This document shows, one piece after another, positions 8,348 to 18,269 of a stretch of DNA of 64,000 nucleotides. The DNA is taken from contig JALGXW010000013.1 in assembly GCA_029821875.1 (NCBI GenBank), forward strand, positions 1 to 64,000, given 5' to 3'. Numbering within the stretch: the stretch's first letter is position 1; every line of letters starts with the position of its first letter. Below the pieces are notes generated by a model that saw nothing but the letters and a program-made list of their open reading frames with translations, was not told the DNA's origin and searched no databases. The DNA comes from Candidatus Hebobacterum abditum. GTDB taxonomy: Bacteria > Armatimonadota > Hebobacteria > Hebobacterales > Hebobacteraceae. Position numbers and translations under genes: made by a program.

Positions 8348-10936
8348 ATGATCGGCCAGACAATCTCCCATTATCGCGTCACTGATGAACTCGGCGGCGG
8401 AGGCATGGGCGTCGTCTACAAGGCCGAGGACACCCGGTTGGGGCGGCCCGTGGCGCTGAAGTTCCTGCCCGAGGAGTATTTTGACGATGCCCATGCACGG
8501 GAGCGGCTCCAGCGGGAGGCTCGTGCGGCCTCCGCACTGGATCATCCCAACATCTGTGCCATCTACGACATCGGCGAACATGAGGGCCAGCCCTTCATAG
8601 TGATGCAGTATCTGGAGGGCAGAACCCTGAAGCAGCACCTGAGGGGAAGACCTCTGGAGACGGGTCAGACTCTTGACATCGGCAGCCAGGTGGCCGACGC
8701 ACTTGGCGCAGCTCACAAGACCAGCATCATCCATCGAGACATCAAGCCTGGCAATATCTTCATCACCGAGAGAGGTGATGCCAAGATCCTCGATTTCGGA
8801 CTCGCCAAGCTGACGCCTGATCAGGTGAAGACTGACTCACAGGCACCCACACCGGCTCTTGAAGATCAACTGACCACCGCCGGCACGGCCGTGGGAACCG
8901 TTGCCTACATGTCGCCGGAACAGGCCCGTGGCGAGGAACTGGACACGAGAACAGACCTATTCTCACTGGGTGTTGTGCTGTACGAAATGGCGACGGGTTC
9001 ACAGCCGTTTAAGGGAACCACGACGGCCGTGATCTTCGATGAGATCCTGAACAAGGCGCCCACTTCGCCGGTTCGCATCAACCCTGAGCTGCCCGATGAG
9101 TTGGCGCACATCATCGACAAGGCGCTGGAGAAGGACCGAAACCTCCGTTACCACTCGGCTGACGAGCTGCTCACCGACCTACGGCGACTGGAGCGGGACA
9201 CCGATCCGGGAAGGCCGGCGGCGGCCGCTGCGATTGGGAGAGAACGGCGAGGCCGTCCTTGGCTGAAGATAGCAGCCGGCGCGGCCTCGCTCGTGCTGAT
9301 CCTATTGGTGCTGTGGGCTGCGGGTGCGCTTCGTCCTAGAGGACGCGAATCGGCCGGACCTCTAGTGGCCCGGGACCGGGAGCTGGAGCGCTCCATTGCT
9401 GTTCTTCCCTTCGACAACCTCAGCGGCGATCCCGAGCAGACGTACTTCAGTGACGGGTTGACCATTGAGATGATCGCCCAGCTCTCGAAGATCGCCAGCC
9501 TGGAGAGGGTGATCGCCTTTGCTTCCTCTCGACGCTACCGGGACAGCGACAAGGGCCTCTCCGAGATCGGCCGGGAGTTGGGCGTGGCCTTGCTTCTGAG
9601 CGGAACGGTTCGACAGCAGGCCGAACAGGTGCGAGTGACCGTCCAGCTGATTGATGCCGCCGCGCGGGAGCAGCTGTGGGCGGAGACCTACGACGGAGAG
9701 CTGAGTGACATCTTCGCCGTCCAAAGCCAGATCGCCGGGAAGATCGCCTCTGCCCTGCGGGTAGAGCTGTCGCCCGAACAGAAGGCCCAGATCGAGCGGA
9801 GACCCACCGAGAATCTCACTGCTTACAGGTTCTATCTGAAAGGCCAGGACTTCCGCCGCCGCTACAACAAAGAGGCGAACGAGAATGCGATTGACTCCTT
9901 CCAGACGGCTTTGGAATTGGATCCTGAGTTTGCTCTGGCTCGAGCAGGGCTGGCCTACGCCTGCGCCCTCCAAGGTCACCTCTACGGAGGGCAGTCGAGT
10001 TGGGTGGATACCGCCATCGAGGAGGCACAGAAGGCACTCGCCATTGACCCCGATCTGGCCGACGCACACGTTGCGCTGGCTGCTGCGTACGAAATCAAGG
10101 GCTGGCATCTGAAAGCCGTGGAGGAGTCGAAGACGGCCATCGAGCTGCGTCCGAACAGTGACAGGGGCTACAGCGAACTCGGGTGGGTCTACGTTTCCAC
10201 GGGGAGATTAGAGGAGGCCTACCGCCAATTCAGGAGGGCCCTTACTCTCAACCCCCGGCATGCCGGCAACTACTGGGTCATGGGTTTCCTCTATCTCATA
10301 TTGGCCGACCATCAGAAGGCCGAGCAGTGGGCCGCCAGCGCGCTCGAACTCCAGCCAGATGACACCATGGCCCATTTCATGCTATTGGTAGCCTTCTCGG
10401 CGCAAGGTCGAGTCCAGGAGGCCGCCGAGACCAGCCAGAAGATGCTCGCTTTGAGCCCTGAAGACGGAAAGAGCCACTTCGCGGCCGGGATTGCTGCTGG
10501 GCTTGGGGGCGATGCCCGCGCGGCCAAGGAGCACTTCCAGAGAGCCCATGAGCTCGCGTCCTTGACACTGTTCGGCGATCTGCGAATCGCCACTTGCCTG
10601 GCTCAGCTCCAGTGGGAGATGGGAGAGCGCGCCGAAGCGGAGGAGTTGTTCGCACAGAGCCTGGCCGCGAATGCGGCCGAGTTGGGTGCCGGGGATGAGT
10701 CCACTCGCCCACTGACCGACACCGCCTTCATCTATGCCGTTCAAGGGGACAAGGAAGAGGCCCTACGTTGGCTGCGAAAGGCGGTTGATGTAGGGTACCT
10801 CGGGATGAACAACCCGATGTGGACCTACCTCCATGCCGAGCCTGAATTCCAGCGGATGAAGGCCGAAGTCGAAGCCAGAGTGGCCGAAATGCGTCGCCGG
10901 ATCGAAGCGCTGGAGCAGGAGCGCGGCTGGGAGTAG
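8348..10936 (+). CDS. Membrane Ser/Thr protein kinase with TolB-like domain and TPR repeats
   Basis: The 862-residue protein has an N-terminal Hanks-type kinase (about residues 8-270): glycine loop [14 protein letters not shown], Lys in VALKFL, catalytic [11 protein letters not shown] in ILDFGLAKL and SPEQARGEE in the activation segment. A single membrane helix follows ([19 protein letters not shown], about 305-325). Next comes a TolB N-terminal-like domain ([19 protein letters not shown], about 350-480), then some eight TPR-like repeats to the end. This layout is common in Acidobacteria and similar phyla. The kinase faces the cytoplasm and the rest is outside. Two FHA proteins flank the locus and could read its phospho-threonines; this is inference. 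Confidence 0.93.
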   Translation: MIGQTISHYRVTDELGGGGMGVVYKAEDTRLGRPVALKFLPEEYFDDAHARERLQREARAASALDHPNICAIYDIGEHEGQPFIVMQYLEGRTLKQHLRGRPLETGQTLDIGSQVADALGAAHKTSIIHRDIKPGNIFITERGDAKILDFGLAKLTPDQVKTDSQAPTPALEDQLTTAGTAVGTVAYMSPEQARGEELDTRTDLFSLGVVLYEMATGSQPFKGTTTAVIFDEILNKAPTSPVRINPELPDELAHIIDKALEKDRNLRYHSADELLTDLRRLERDTDPGRPAAAAAIGRERRGRPWLKIAAGAASLVLILLVLWAAGALRPRGRESAGPLVARDRELERSIAVLPFDNLSGDPEQTYFSDGLTIEMIAQLSKIASLERVIAFASSRRYRDSDKGLSEIGRELGVALLLSGTVRQQAEQVRVTVQLIDAAAREQLWAETYDGELSDIFAVQSQIAGKIASALRVELSPEQKAQIERRPTENLTAYRFYLKGQDFRRRYNKEANENAIDSFQTALELDPEFALARAGLAYACALQGHLYGGQSSWVDTAIEEAQKALAIDPDLADAHVALAAAYEIKGWHLKAVEESKTAIELRPNSDRGYSELGWVYVSTGRLEEAYRQFRRALTLNPRHAGNYWVMGFLYLILADHQKAEQWAASALELQPDDTMAHFMLLVAFSAQGRVQEAAETSQKMLALSPEDGKSHFAAGIAAGLGGDARAAKEHFQRAHELASLTLFGDLRIATCLAQLQWEMGERAEAEELFAQSLAANAAELGAGDESTRPLTDTAFIYAVQGDKEEALRWLRKAVDVGYLGMNNPMWTYLHAEPEFQRMKAEVEARVAEMRRRIEALEQERGWE

Positions 10937-11115
10937 GCCCTGACGCCCGCGAGGCGCACGAGAGCCCGGCCCGCACGGACTCTCTGCTCGTGTTTCCCGA
11001 CAGCGATGCCACCGAAGCGAGAGGGGGAGCATTCGCGCTGGCGAAGGGTCAGCGGGAAGTTCTGGCGCTCGTTGACGCGCGGCGAGCGCCAAATCGATGG
11101 GTGAGGTGATGACTC

Positions 11116-11688
11116 ATGAAGGTAGTGTGTCTACAGGGAAGTCACAAGAGGAACGGCAATACCAGTACCATCCTCGGCTGGGTGGAGCAGGCCCTTCAGG
11201 AGGCCGGGCACGAGGTGGCGCATGTCCACATGGCTGAGAAGACCATCGGCGGCTGCATCGGCTGCTACCGATGTCAGCAGGACCCCGACGAACTCATCTG
11301 CTCAGTCCAAGATGACGGCAACGCTCTGCTCGAGACCATCGCCGGAGCCGACGCCCTCATCTACGCGACTCCTCTCTACTGCTGGGACTTCAGCGGGCAG
11401 ATGAAGCCCCTGCTCGACCGCCATCTCAGCTTCGTCACCGGCTTCACGGATCCGGCCTCGCACAAGTCACACCTAGAGGGCAAGACCGCGGGCCTGCTCG
11501 TGACCTGCGGCGGCCCCGAAGGCGAGGGCAACACAGACTGCATCTCCACCATCTGGGAGCGAATGGCGTCCTTCGCCAAACTCGACCCGGTCCACCAGCT
11601 CATCGTCCCGAACTGCATGGATCCGAAGAACCTGGGCGAAGAGCAGCAGGAGATGGCCAAGCAGTTCGCCGCCAAGATCGCGGGCTGA
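11116..11688 (+). CDS. Flavodoxin-fold NAD(P)H-dependent FMN reductase family protein
   Basis: The 190-residue protein starts MKVVCLQGSHKRNGNTSTIL, the phosphate-binding loop of the NADPH-dependent FMN reductase/flavodoxin-2 family. ATPLYCWDFSGQMKPLLDR near residue 80 is the second FMN-contact motif. The paired cysteines in GGCIGCYRCQQ (about residues 51-61) are typical of the iron-sulfur flavoprotein-like subgroup, although that family usually carries a tighter four-Cys motif. It is likely a cytoplasmic flavin-dependent reductase; the electron acceptor is unknown. It stands alone after the Ser/Thr kinase, and a GC-rich hairpin lies 44 bases after its stop. Confidence 0.85.
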   Translation: MKVVCLQGSHKRNGNTSTILGWVEQALQEAGHEVAHVHMAEKTIGGCIGCYRCQQDPDELICSVQDDGNALLETIAGADALIYATPLYCWDFSGQMKPLLDRHLSFVTGFTDPASHKSHLEGKTAGLLVTCGGPEGEGNTDCISTIWERMASFAKLDPVHQLIVPNCMDPKNLGEEQQEMAKQFAAKIAG

Positions 11689-11731
11689 CTTCAGGGGCAA
11701 CCCACCGAAGCTGTCAGCACCCATGACGAAG

Positions 11732-11770
11732 GGGCCGGGCGCTCGCGTACGCGCGAGAGCTTGCCGGCCC
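11732..11770 (+). terminator. Hairpin after the flavin reductase gene
   Basis: GGGCCGG pairs with CCGGCCC, enclosing an inner CTCGCG/CGCGAG stem. The run that follows is C-rich rather than T-rich, so this is a weak intrinsic terminator candidate. Confidence 0.35.
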
Positions 11771-11824
11771 TCCCCGCATCTCTGACCGTGGGGGGATCGA
11801 CGGCGGGCGTGAAGGAGAGCAAGC

Positions 11825-12205
11825 GTGAGCACATTGACTCCGAGGAAGTGGACTGTCCTCCTGCTGCACGCATTCGTGGGGTGGGCTCTCTGCGGAGCCA
11901 TCATGGGAGTCGGCCTGGCCGTCACCTCGGAGCGAGCCACGCTCATAGTGCACGCAATCGGCGCCCCCGTGATATTCGCGCTCGTGGCCTGGAGCTACTT
12001 CAGTCGGTTTGGCTACACGACGCCGCTGCAAACTGCGATGGTCTTCCTTGTGTTCGCGCTCGTCATGGATGTCTTCGTTGCCGGCCTCCTTATTCAGAGG
12101 AGCCTCGACATGTTCAGAAGTGTGCTGGGGACATGGATTCCCCTCGGACTGAGCTTCGCGTCTACCTATGCCGTCGGCATATGCGTAAGGCGCCAGCAGC
12201 TCTGA
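11825..12205 (+). CDS. Small integral membrane protein, unknown
   Basis: The 126-residue protein has four predicted membrane helices (about residues 9-32, 39-58, 67-88 and 101-119) and few charged residues between them. The start is a GTG preceded by GAAGGAGAG. The pattern recalls small four-helix membrane proteins of uncertain function; I assign no role. It lies between the flavin reductase and the zinc-ribbon beta-lactamase-like gene, with 84 bases to the latter, so the two could be co-transcribed. Confidence 0.7.
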   Translation: MSTLTPRKWTVLLLHAFVGWALCGAIMGVGLAVTSERATLIVHAIGAPVIFALVAWSYFSRFGYTTPLQTAMVFLVFALVMDVFVAGLLIQRSLDMFRSVLGTWIPLGLSFASTYAVGICVRRQQL

Positions 12206-12289
12206 AGATATCTAGGTTGCTGGTCGGCGCGCGGCGAGAACGTAGCGCTTGGTAACGTCGATGGAGTAGCTAGGGAGAGCGGGAGAAAC

Positions 12290-13759
12290 ATGAGACCTTG
12301 TCCAGAGTGCCAACGCGATGTTCCGGAGCAAGCCACGACCTGTTCCCACTGCGGGGCGCGGGTCCCCGCCAAGGGGAAATCCGACGGATGGGGGTATGAG
12401 TACAAGTCCAAGGCGACGCTGTTCGGGCTGCCCTGGCTCCACATCTCCTTCAAGTGGCGGGGCTGGCGGCCGGTTCCGGCCAAGGGGATCATCGCCATCG
12501 GTCAGTTCGCCATCGGCCTTGTCACTCTGGCGCAGTTCGGACTCGGTCTCTTCAGTGTCAGCCAGGTAACGATTGCGGGCTACGCACTGGCGCAGGTTGC
12601 CGTCGCCTATTCTATGACCGCTCAGGTCGGCATCTCTGTTCACGAAGGGCCAAGCGTAGCAGACCTGCTCCAACGCGGCCCTTCGACTCAGGAGCTCGAA
12701 ACTGTAGAATACACACCGCTGCCCGGGGATGACTGGAAGGTCTCGACACCGGCAGAGCAGGGGCTCGATCCGAGGCTGGTGGCGGAGCTCTACTACGACG
12801 CGGCCGAACTGGAGACCCTCTATGGGCTGCTCGTCATCAAGAACGGCCATCTGATCGCGGAGGGGTACTTCAATGAAGGGTCGGTGGGGCAGCTCTCCAA
12901 CCGGCAGTCGATGACGAAGAGCGTTACCTCGGCCTTGGTCGGGATCGCGCTGGAGCAGGGCCATCTGTCGAGCGTCGATCAGAAGATGATGGACTTCTTC
13001 CCGGAGTTCGCCGGACAGATCGATGATCCGAGGAAGGAGCAGATCACGATCCGGGACATGCTGCAGATGCGCGCCGGATATCCCAACGAGGAGCGCACGC
13101 CTCCTTATCTTGACCTCCTCTTCTTCAGCGACAACTGGCACCATGTGCCCCACCTGGTTGACTTCCCACTCCTCAGCGGTCCGGGCACCGAGTACAGCTA
13201 CAGCAATCTGACCTCCCATCTCCTGGGGGCCATTGTGGCGCGGGCGAGTGGCACAGATCTCAGGTCATATGCGCAGGAGCATCTCTTCACACCCATCGGC
13301 GCGGAGGTAGGCGATTGGTATGCCGACGCGGATGGCTACAACCTCGGCTGCATAGGAATCTTCCTTACGGCCCGCGACATGGCCAAGTTCGGCGCGCTCT
13401 ATTTCCACGACGGTGCATGGGAGGGCAAGCAGGTCGTTTCGGCCGACTGGGTCAGCGAATCGCTGCAAAGGTACTCGGAGAAGACCCATTACAGTGGATG
13501 GTTCTCCAGCAAGAAGGGGCGCTACATCCGCGACGTCGGGTACGGCTATCAGTGGTGGTCCGCCAGGGCGGGCGACCATCGCTTCGACTACGCGGCCGGT
13601 CATGGCGGGAACCTGATCATCCTGCTGGACGATCTCGACATGATCATCGTCACCACCGCCGATCCGTTGCACGAGCTGCCGGGCGAGAAGGGCTGGAAGT
13701 ACGAAGGCGCCATCATCGACGTGGTGGGCAAGTTCATCAAGTCGTTGCCGAGTGAGTGA
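12290..13759 (+). CDS. Beta-lactamase-class-C-like serine hydrolase with N-terminal zinc ribbon
   Basis: The 489-residue protein begins with a zinc ribbon (Cys4, Cys7, Cys18, Cys21 in CPEC...CSHCG). A hydrophobic stretch with GQFAIG and AQFGLG repeats (about residues 66-107) probably enters the membrane. From about residue 150 it is a serine hydrolase of the beta-lactamase/penicillin-binding family: SMTK (Ser207, Lys210), YSYSNLTS as the YxN motif, and HGG in AAGHGGNL where KTG is expected. Such proteins hydrolyse D-amino-acid peptides or esters; resistance to antibiotics is not implied. A zinc ribbon on this fold is uncommon and would sit on the cytoplasmic side. The start has a GGGAG ribosome site. 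Confidence 0.87.
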   Translation: MRPCPECQRDVPEQATTCSHCGARVPAKGKSDGWGYEYKSKATLFGLPWLHISFKWRGWRPVPAKGIIAIGQFAIGLVTLAQFGLGLFSVSQVTIAGYALAQVAVAYSMTAQVGISVHEGPSVADLLQRGPSTQELETVEYTPLPGDDWKVSTPAEQGLDPRLVAELYYDAAELETLYGLLVIKNGHLIAEGYFNEGSVGQLSNRQSMTKSVTSALVGIALEQGHLSSVDQKMMDFFPEFAGQIDDPRKEQITIRDMLQMRAGYPNEERTPPYLDLLFFSDNWHHVPHLVDFPLLSGPGTEYSYSNLTSHLLGAIVARASGTDLRSYAQEHLFTPIGAEVGDWYADADGYNLGCIGIFLTARDMAKFGALYFHDGAWEGKQVVSADWVSESLQRYSEKTHYSGWFSSKKGRYIRDVGYGYQWWSARAGDHRFDYAAGHGGNLIILLDDLDMIIVTTADPLHELPGEKGWKYEGAIIDVVGKFIKSLPSE

Positions 13760-13866
13760 TGAGCATGCCAGTGACCTGCCCCTCCTGAACGTCACCACGC
13801 GCCCTGTTAGTGCGGCCGCATCCGGTTGCGGATGCTACAACTAGCCAAGAGCCTGTCCGTTCAATG

Positions 13867-14028
13867 ACGGCTCTGCCCCCCGATTCGTGGTCCACCTGGA
13901 ATGAGAGAAGGCAAGCGACGGAGAACTCATTTCAGGAGGAGGCCGGTATGAAGCGCAGGCGGTATGCAGAGCCCCAGGTCGGTCTGGGCCCACTTCGGGA
14001 AGCGCTGAGATGCTGCGGCTGCTCGTAG
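13867..14028 (+). pseudogene. Second decayed IS3-family orfA 5' end
   Basis: An ORF at 13948 begins MKRRRYAEPQVGLGPLREAL, again the IS3 OrfA N-terminus, and stops after 26 codons inside the start of the cyclase gene. About 80 bases upstream match the copy at 8037, including the GGAGGA ribosome site. It overlaps the first 19 bases of the cyclase gene, so the relic may have supplied upstream signals to it. Confidence 0.62.
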
Positions 14029-15572
14029 TAGAAGGCGCAGACAGAGGGCAGACCTTCGTCCTCGGTAAGCCGTCCGTGTCCCTCGGCACATCCCCAGACA
14101 ATGATATATGTCTTAGCGATCCCTACATCTCCCGTCACCACGGGAGGATAGCCGTATCACAGAACCAGTGGGTGTATCAGGATCTGGGGAGCACAAACGG
14201 CTCGGTAGTAGACTACAGCGGGAAGCAGCTTCGTCTCGATCTCACGAATCCCACAGCGGTTCTCGATACTGGCTGTCTGATTCGTCTCGGGCAGACCGTA
14301 CTACGGCCGAAGATGGAGATGGCCGCGCGAACGCAGACAGCACAGCAGCACACCGTAATCGCTCAACGCAGCCTAGCTGAGCTGTCTGAGGCGCAACAAG
14401 GACAGGCCCCGACGCTCAATGACCTCCTTGCGATGCAGGAACTGGAGAAGCGGCTGGCTGAGGCGTCTAGCCCGGAAGCGATGTTGGACATGGTCTTGGA
14501 GGCGCTGCTGGACGCTTTCCCGGAAGCGACACACGCGATCATTGTCTTGATTGACAAGAAGATAGGCAAGCCTAGGCGAACAGCGGCGAGAATACGCGGC
14601 GAGGCAGGCAGAGCGAGAGAGGATGTGCCTATCAGCATGTCCATAGCCGATCGCGTTCTTGGGAAGGGCGAGTCTCTGCTATTCAGCGATGTGGCAACTG
14701 AGTTCCAGCAGTCGAGGAGTGTTGTGTCGGCTGGCATCAGATCAAGCCTCTGCGCTCCTCTGTGGACGGGGGATGAAACGGTGGGACTGGTTCAGGTGGA
14801 GAGGAGGAGCGGAAGAGCAAGTTTCTCTGAGGAGGATCTCGGCAGACTAGGGCTCTTTGCCAGCAAGGCAGCGCTGGGGATCGTGGCTTCAGAGCTTCGT
14901 TCTGCGGAAAGCACGAGTAGACGACTTGAGGGCCTCTCCGCCCGGTTGATCCCCTCTTTCATCGGGGAGCCTGGAACGGCGGAATCCGGGGATGTCCGTG
15001 CGATGGACGCATCGGTCCTTTTCTCTGACATTCGCGGATACACGCGAACGGCAGAGAGGCTATCGGTTACTGACACTCTGGCCATGCTCAGTACATACCA
15101 CGCCAGCGTCGAGGACATTGTGGCGAGGCACGGCGGGAGAATCGTAAAGACGCCTGGAGATGCGGTGCTGGCGGCATTCTGGAAGGAGACGAGAGGGCGC
15201 AGCCACGCGATGTGCGCCTTGAAGTGCGGAGAGGAGATACTTGATGACCTGCCCAGAGCGGCAAGGGCCTGGGAGGGAATGGGAGCACGGCTTGAGATCG
15301 GAATCGGGATCAACGCCGGACAGGTAGCTGCAGGCCTGATCGGCAAGCACCACCTTGAACCTACAATCATCGGTGATCCGGTCAACGTAGCACAACGGCT
15401 AGAGAGCGCCACGAAGAGCCTGCAGTGCCCTCTCATCTTCAGTGAGAGCGTACGCGAACGTCTTCCCGGAGACGTTGAGGCAGTGTTCCTTGACCAGGTT
15501 ACGGTGAGCGGACGCGAAGCGCCGCTTAGAATCTACAGTCTGGCCCGGTTCGTCGCTGCCGAGGACCCATGA
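14010..15572 (+). CDS. FHA-GAF class III adenylate cyclase
   Basis: The 520-residue soluble protein has an FHA domain (about residues 1-100: SLGTSPDNDICLSDPY, SRHHGRI, DLGSTNGS), a GAF domain (about 145-300) and a class III cyclase domain (about 330-500). The metal Asp residues are in LFSDIRGYT and KTPGDAVLAAF. The Lys before PGD and the Asp in IIGDPVNVAQRLE fit ATP rather than GTP as substrate. The product would be cAMP. The FHA-GAF half matches the histidine kinase at 5585-7216 closely (for example SSLCAPLWTGD in both), so the two arose by duplication with exchange of the output domain. The ATG lies within an IS3 relic; the ribosome site is weak. Confidence 0.92.
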   Translation: MLRLLVVEGADRGQTFVLGKPSVSLGTSPDNDICLSDPYISRHHGRIAVSQNQWVYQDLGSTNGSVVDYSGKQLRLDLTNPTAVLDTGCLIRLGQTVLRPKMEMAARTQTAQQHTVIAQRSLAELSEAQQGQAPTLNDLLAMQELEKRLAEASSPEAMLDMVLEALLDAFPEATHAIIVLIDKKIGKPRRTAARIRGEAGRAREDVPISMSIADRVLGKGESLLFSDVATEFQQSRSVVSAGIRSSLCAPLWTGDETVGLVQVERRSGRASFSEEDLGRLGLFASKAALGIVASELRSAESTSRRLEGLSARLIPSFIGEPGTAESGDVRAMDASVLFSDIRGYTRTAERLSVTDTLAMLSTYHASVEDIVARHGGRIVKTPGDAVLAAFWKETRGRSHAMCALKCGEEILDDLPRAARAWEGMGARLEIGIGINAGQVAAGLIGKHHLEPTIIGDPVNVAQRLESATKSLQCPLIFSESVRERLPGDVEAVFLDQVTVSGREAPLRIYSLARFVAAEDP

Positions 15573-15799
15573 CGCCAGGCTGGCCGTAGTATGCAGGACT
15601 GATCTGCATACCCAGTCGCGGCTGGGCAGTTTCCCGGCGTGATCCCCCCTCTGCTGCAGGGCTGAGACGATCTGAGGCTCAGTGTACTGCGCCAACTCGA
15701 CCACCTCGGCTGGATCGGCAGGAGCCACCGACGGCCGACGGGAACGAGTGCATACTCGTGTGCCGGACCCGGGAGTGACTCCCACCGGCGGAGGGTGCC

Positions 15800-17737
15800 A
15801 TGCGCCAGACTATCAAGAATGCCGTCGCCGCGCTCTTGGTTCTCGCCGTGTTTGCCCCCTGCATTGCCGCGCACCAATGGGACTGTCCCGTTGGTCCGAA
15901 CCTGGTGCGGAACCCCGGCTTCGAGGAAGTCGAGGACGGCAGGCCATCGGATTGGTGGGCGCCCGAGGGGTATGGCTCTGACGAAGATGTGGTAAGAGGC
16001 GGGAACCGTTCACTGGAGTTCGTGAACCGCGACCCCGAGCGTTACCTGCTCTGCAGCCAGGGAATTGACCTCGAGCCCGGCGGCATGTACGAGGTGAGGG
16101 CATACGTGAAGACGGCAGGCATCGCGGGAGATGACTCCGGTGCCACGGTGTGTGTGGAATGGCAGGGCGCCGGCGGGAAGTGGATGGGTGGACACTACCC
16201 GGAGGGCCGGAGGGATGACGCGGTGGGCTGGCACGAGGTGAGAGGTGTATTCCAGGTGCCAGACAATGCCGCTGGCGCCGCGATCTCCTGCTACCTCCGT
16301 AAGGGAATGACCGGAACGGCCTGGTGGGACGATGTCTCGGTTCGGCGGTGGCGACAGCGACCGATGGATGTCCTGCTGATCTCGCCCAACTACCGGGGCT
16401 GGATCGTCGAGGATAGCCAAGACAGCGTGGCAGCCCGCGTCGATGTCGCTCAGATGGAGATCGATGAGGGCACGGCCCACCTGGTGATGCGACTGGTGTC
16501 GGCCAGCGACGAAGCGACCGTTGCCGAGCGGGTGGTGGGAGCGCCGACCGACAGCACGACGGACGTTCGTCTCCCGGTGCCGGACCTCGACCTGGGCCCA
16601 TACTGGCTGAAGACAAGGCTTGTGAGCACGGCGACAGGCGAGACCATGGACGAAACAGTCCATCGCCTCGAGCGGAAAGCTGGGCCGCGGCCGGCCTGCT
16701 ACATCGATGAGCACAACCGGGTCGTTGTGGATGGCGAGCCCTTCTTCCCGCTGGGAATGTACTGGGCCGGCGTCGACGAGGAGCAACTACGCGTCTATAC
16801 GGAAGGTCCCTTCAACTGCCTCATGCCGTACGGGTCACCCGATCGCGAGCAGATGGACCTCATCGAGGAGGCGGGGCTCAAGGTCATCCACTCGATCAAG
16901 GACTTCTACTATGGGACGCGCTGGTGCCCCGACTTCATCCGAGCCGAGGCCGACGAGGAGGGCGCGGTGCGCCGTCGGGTCCGGGAATTCCGCGACCACC
17001 CGGCCCTGCTCGCCTGGTACCTCAACGACGAGCGGCCCCTGTCGATGCTGCCGCGCTTGGAGGTTCACCAGCGCTGGGTCGAGGAGGAAGATCCAAACCA
17101 CCCGACGTGGATCGTCCTCTACCAGGTGGGCGATGTGCGACGCTATGCGCGTACCTTCGACGTCATCGGCACCGACCCATATCCTATCCCCGACCACCCT
17201 CCTGCCATGGCCGGGCAGTGGGCGAGCATGACCCGCGAGGCCGTTGCCGACGCGAGGGCGATCTGGATGGTGCCTCAAGTCTTCAGGTGGCCCGAGAAGG
17301 AACGGCCGCCCACGCTCGACGAGATGCGGTCAATGGCCTGGCAGTGCATCGCCGAAGGCGCCGACGGGCTGATCTTCTACTCATGGTTCGACCTGCGCGG
17401 GGACAAGCGCTTTCCATTCGACCGCCGGTGGGAGGAAGTGAAGCAGGTCGCCCGAGAGATCCACGACATGATCCCCGTGCTTCTGGCCGTAGACCCCCTG
17501 CCCGAGATGGCGGTGAGCGCGCCCGAAGCCGTGCACTGGACCGCCCGCTCTCACGAGGGGAGCGTCTATCTACTCCTTGTCAATGACAGCCGCGAGCCAG
17601 TGAGTGTTGGTGTGCGCTTCCCGGGCCGGCTCCGGCGCGTGAGACTCGATGGTGCAAACGTCGCGCTCGGAGGCGATGGTGTCCTGACCATCGAGCTCGA
17701 ACCGCTTGGGGTGAAGATCTGTCGGGTAGAGACATAG
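15800..17737 (+). CDS. Secreted glycosidase-like protein with carbohydrate-binding-like N-terminus
   Basis: The 645-residue protein has a signal peptide (residues 1 to about 24, AALLVLAVFAPCIAA). A jelly-roll region follows (NLVRNPGFEEVEDGRPSDW, as in CBM4/9-like modules, about 30-185), then an Ig-like strand region, then a TIM-barrel-like region from FFPLGMYWAGVDEEQL (about 315) to about 560, and a short beta C-terminus (LEPLGVKICRVE). The barrel resembles GH2/GH42-type C-terminal domains; WYLNDERP is a candidate acid/base segment. It probably acts on an external polysaccharide; specificity cannot be read. The start follows a good GGAGGG ribosome site. It stands alone. Confidence 0.75.
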   Translation: MRQTIKNAVAALLVLAVFAPCIAAHQWDCPVGPNLVRNPGFEEVEDGRPSDWWAPEGYGSDEDVVRGGNRSLEFVNRDPERYLLCSQGIDLEPGGMYEVRAYVKTAGIAGDDSGATVCVEWQGAGGKWMGGHYPEGRRDDAVGWHEVRGVFQVPDNAAGAAISCYLRKGMTGTAWWDDVSVRRWRQRPMDVLLISPNYRGWIVEDSQDSVAARVDVAQMEIDEGTAHLVMRLVSASDEATVAERVVGAPTDSTTDVRLPVPDLDLGPYWLKTRLVSTATGETMDETVHRLERKAGPRPACYIDEHNRVVVDGEPFFPLGMYWAGVDEEQLRVYTEGPFNCLMPYGSPDREQMDLIEEAGLKVIHSIKDFYYGTRWCPDFIRAEADEEGAVRRRVREFRDHPALLAWYLNDERPLSMLPRLEVHQRWVEEEDPNHPTWIVLYQVGDVRRYARTFDVIGTDPYPIPDHPPAMAGQWASMTREAVADARAIWMVPQVFRWPEKERPPTLDEMRSMAWQCIAEGADGLIFYSWFDLRGDKRFPFDRRWEEVKQVAREIHDMIPVLLAVDPLPEMAVSAPEAVHWTARSHEGSVYLLLVNDSREPVSVGVRFPGRLRRVRLDGANVALGGDGVLTIELEPLGVKICRVET

Positions 17738-18269
17738 GGTCGGGACGGCTCACAATGGGCGGAGCCATCGTGCGGGCGCATCTGCAGGCCGGCACATCCA
17801 AGACCGCACAGTGCGGCCGTTAAGCAGCGATGGGGCGCCTGTGACAGCCCGGTGGGTCTGTGTGTGAATCGTGCGCACTTCACCATATGGGACCCCTGGG
17901 CGTCGTTTCTTCCTGCTGAGGCACTGCTCGGATCAGGGGCGCGCAGCAAACAGTGGCTCCGGACCCACAATGCCAAGTACGGCCCTAGCCCCGGAATGCA
18001 CTGAGGCCGCTCCCACGAGTGTCAGCACCCACAAGGAGATCCGCGAGGAGTAGAACCCGCGTCGCGACACCGAGTGCCTCCCGGAACAGGGGTGTCCGCG
18101 AGAGCACAGAATACCACGACACGGACGATACGGAGCTCTGAGAGGCAGAGGAGTCCTTGGACAGCGGGGCAGCCGAATCGGGTCTGCACAGCCAGTCAGC
18201 ACGGCCGGTGATCCGTCACACACTGCCTGACCCGCGGAGGTGGTCGGCCCTGTCTGCAAAGGAGTTGGC
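17738..18269 (+). other. 530-base intergenic region, nothing recognised
   Basis: I see no gene, RNA or clean terminator. A stretch near 17932 (CACTGCTCGGATCAGGGGCG) loosely resembles one near 35107, suggesting shared decayed intergenic sequence, but the match is short. Confidence 0.4.
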
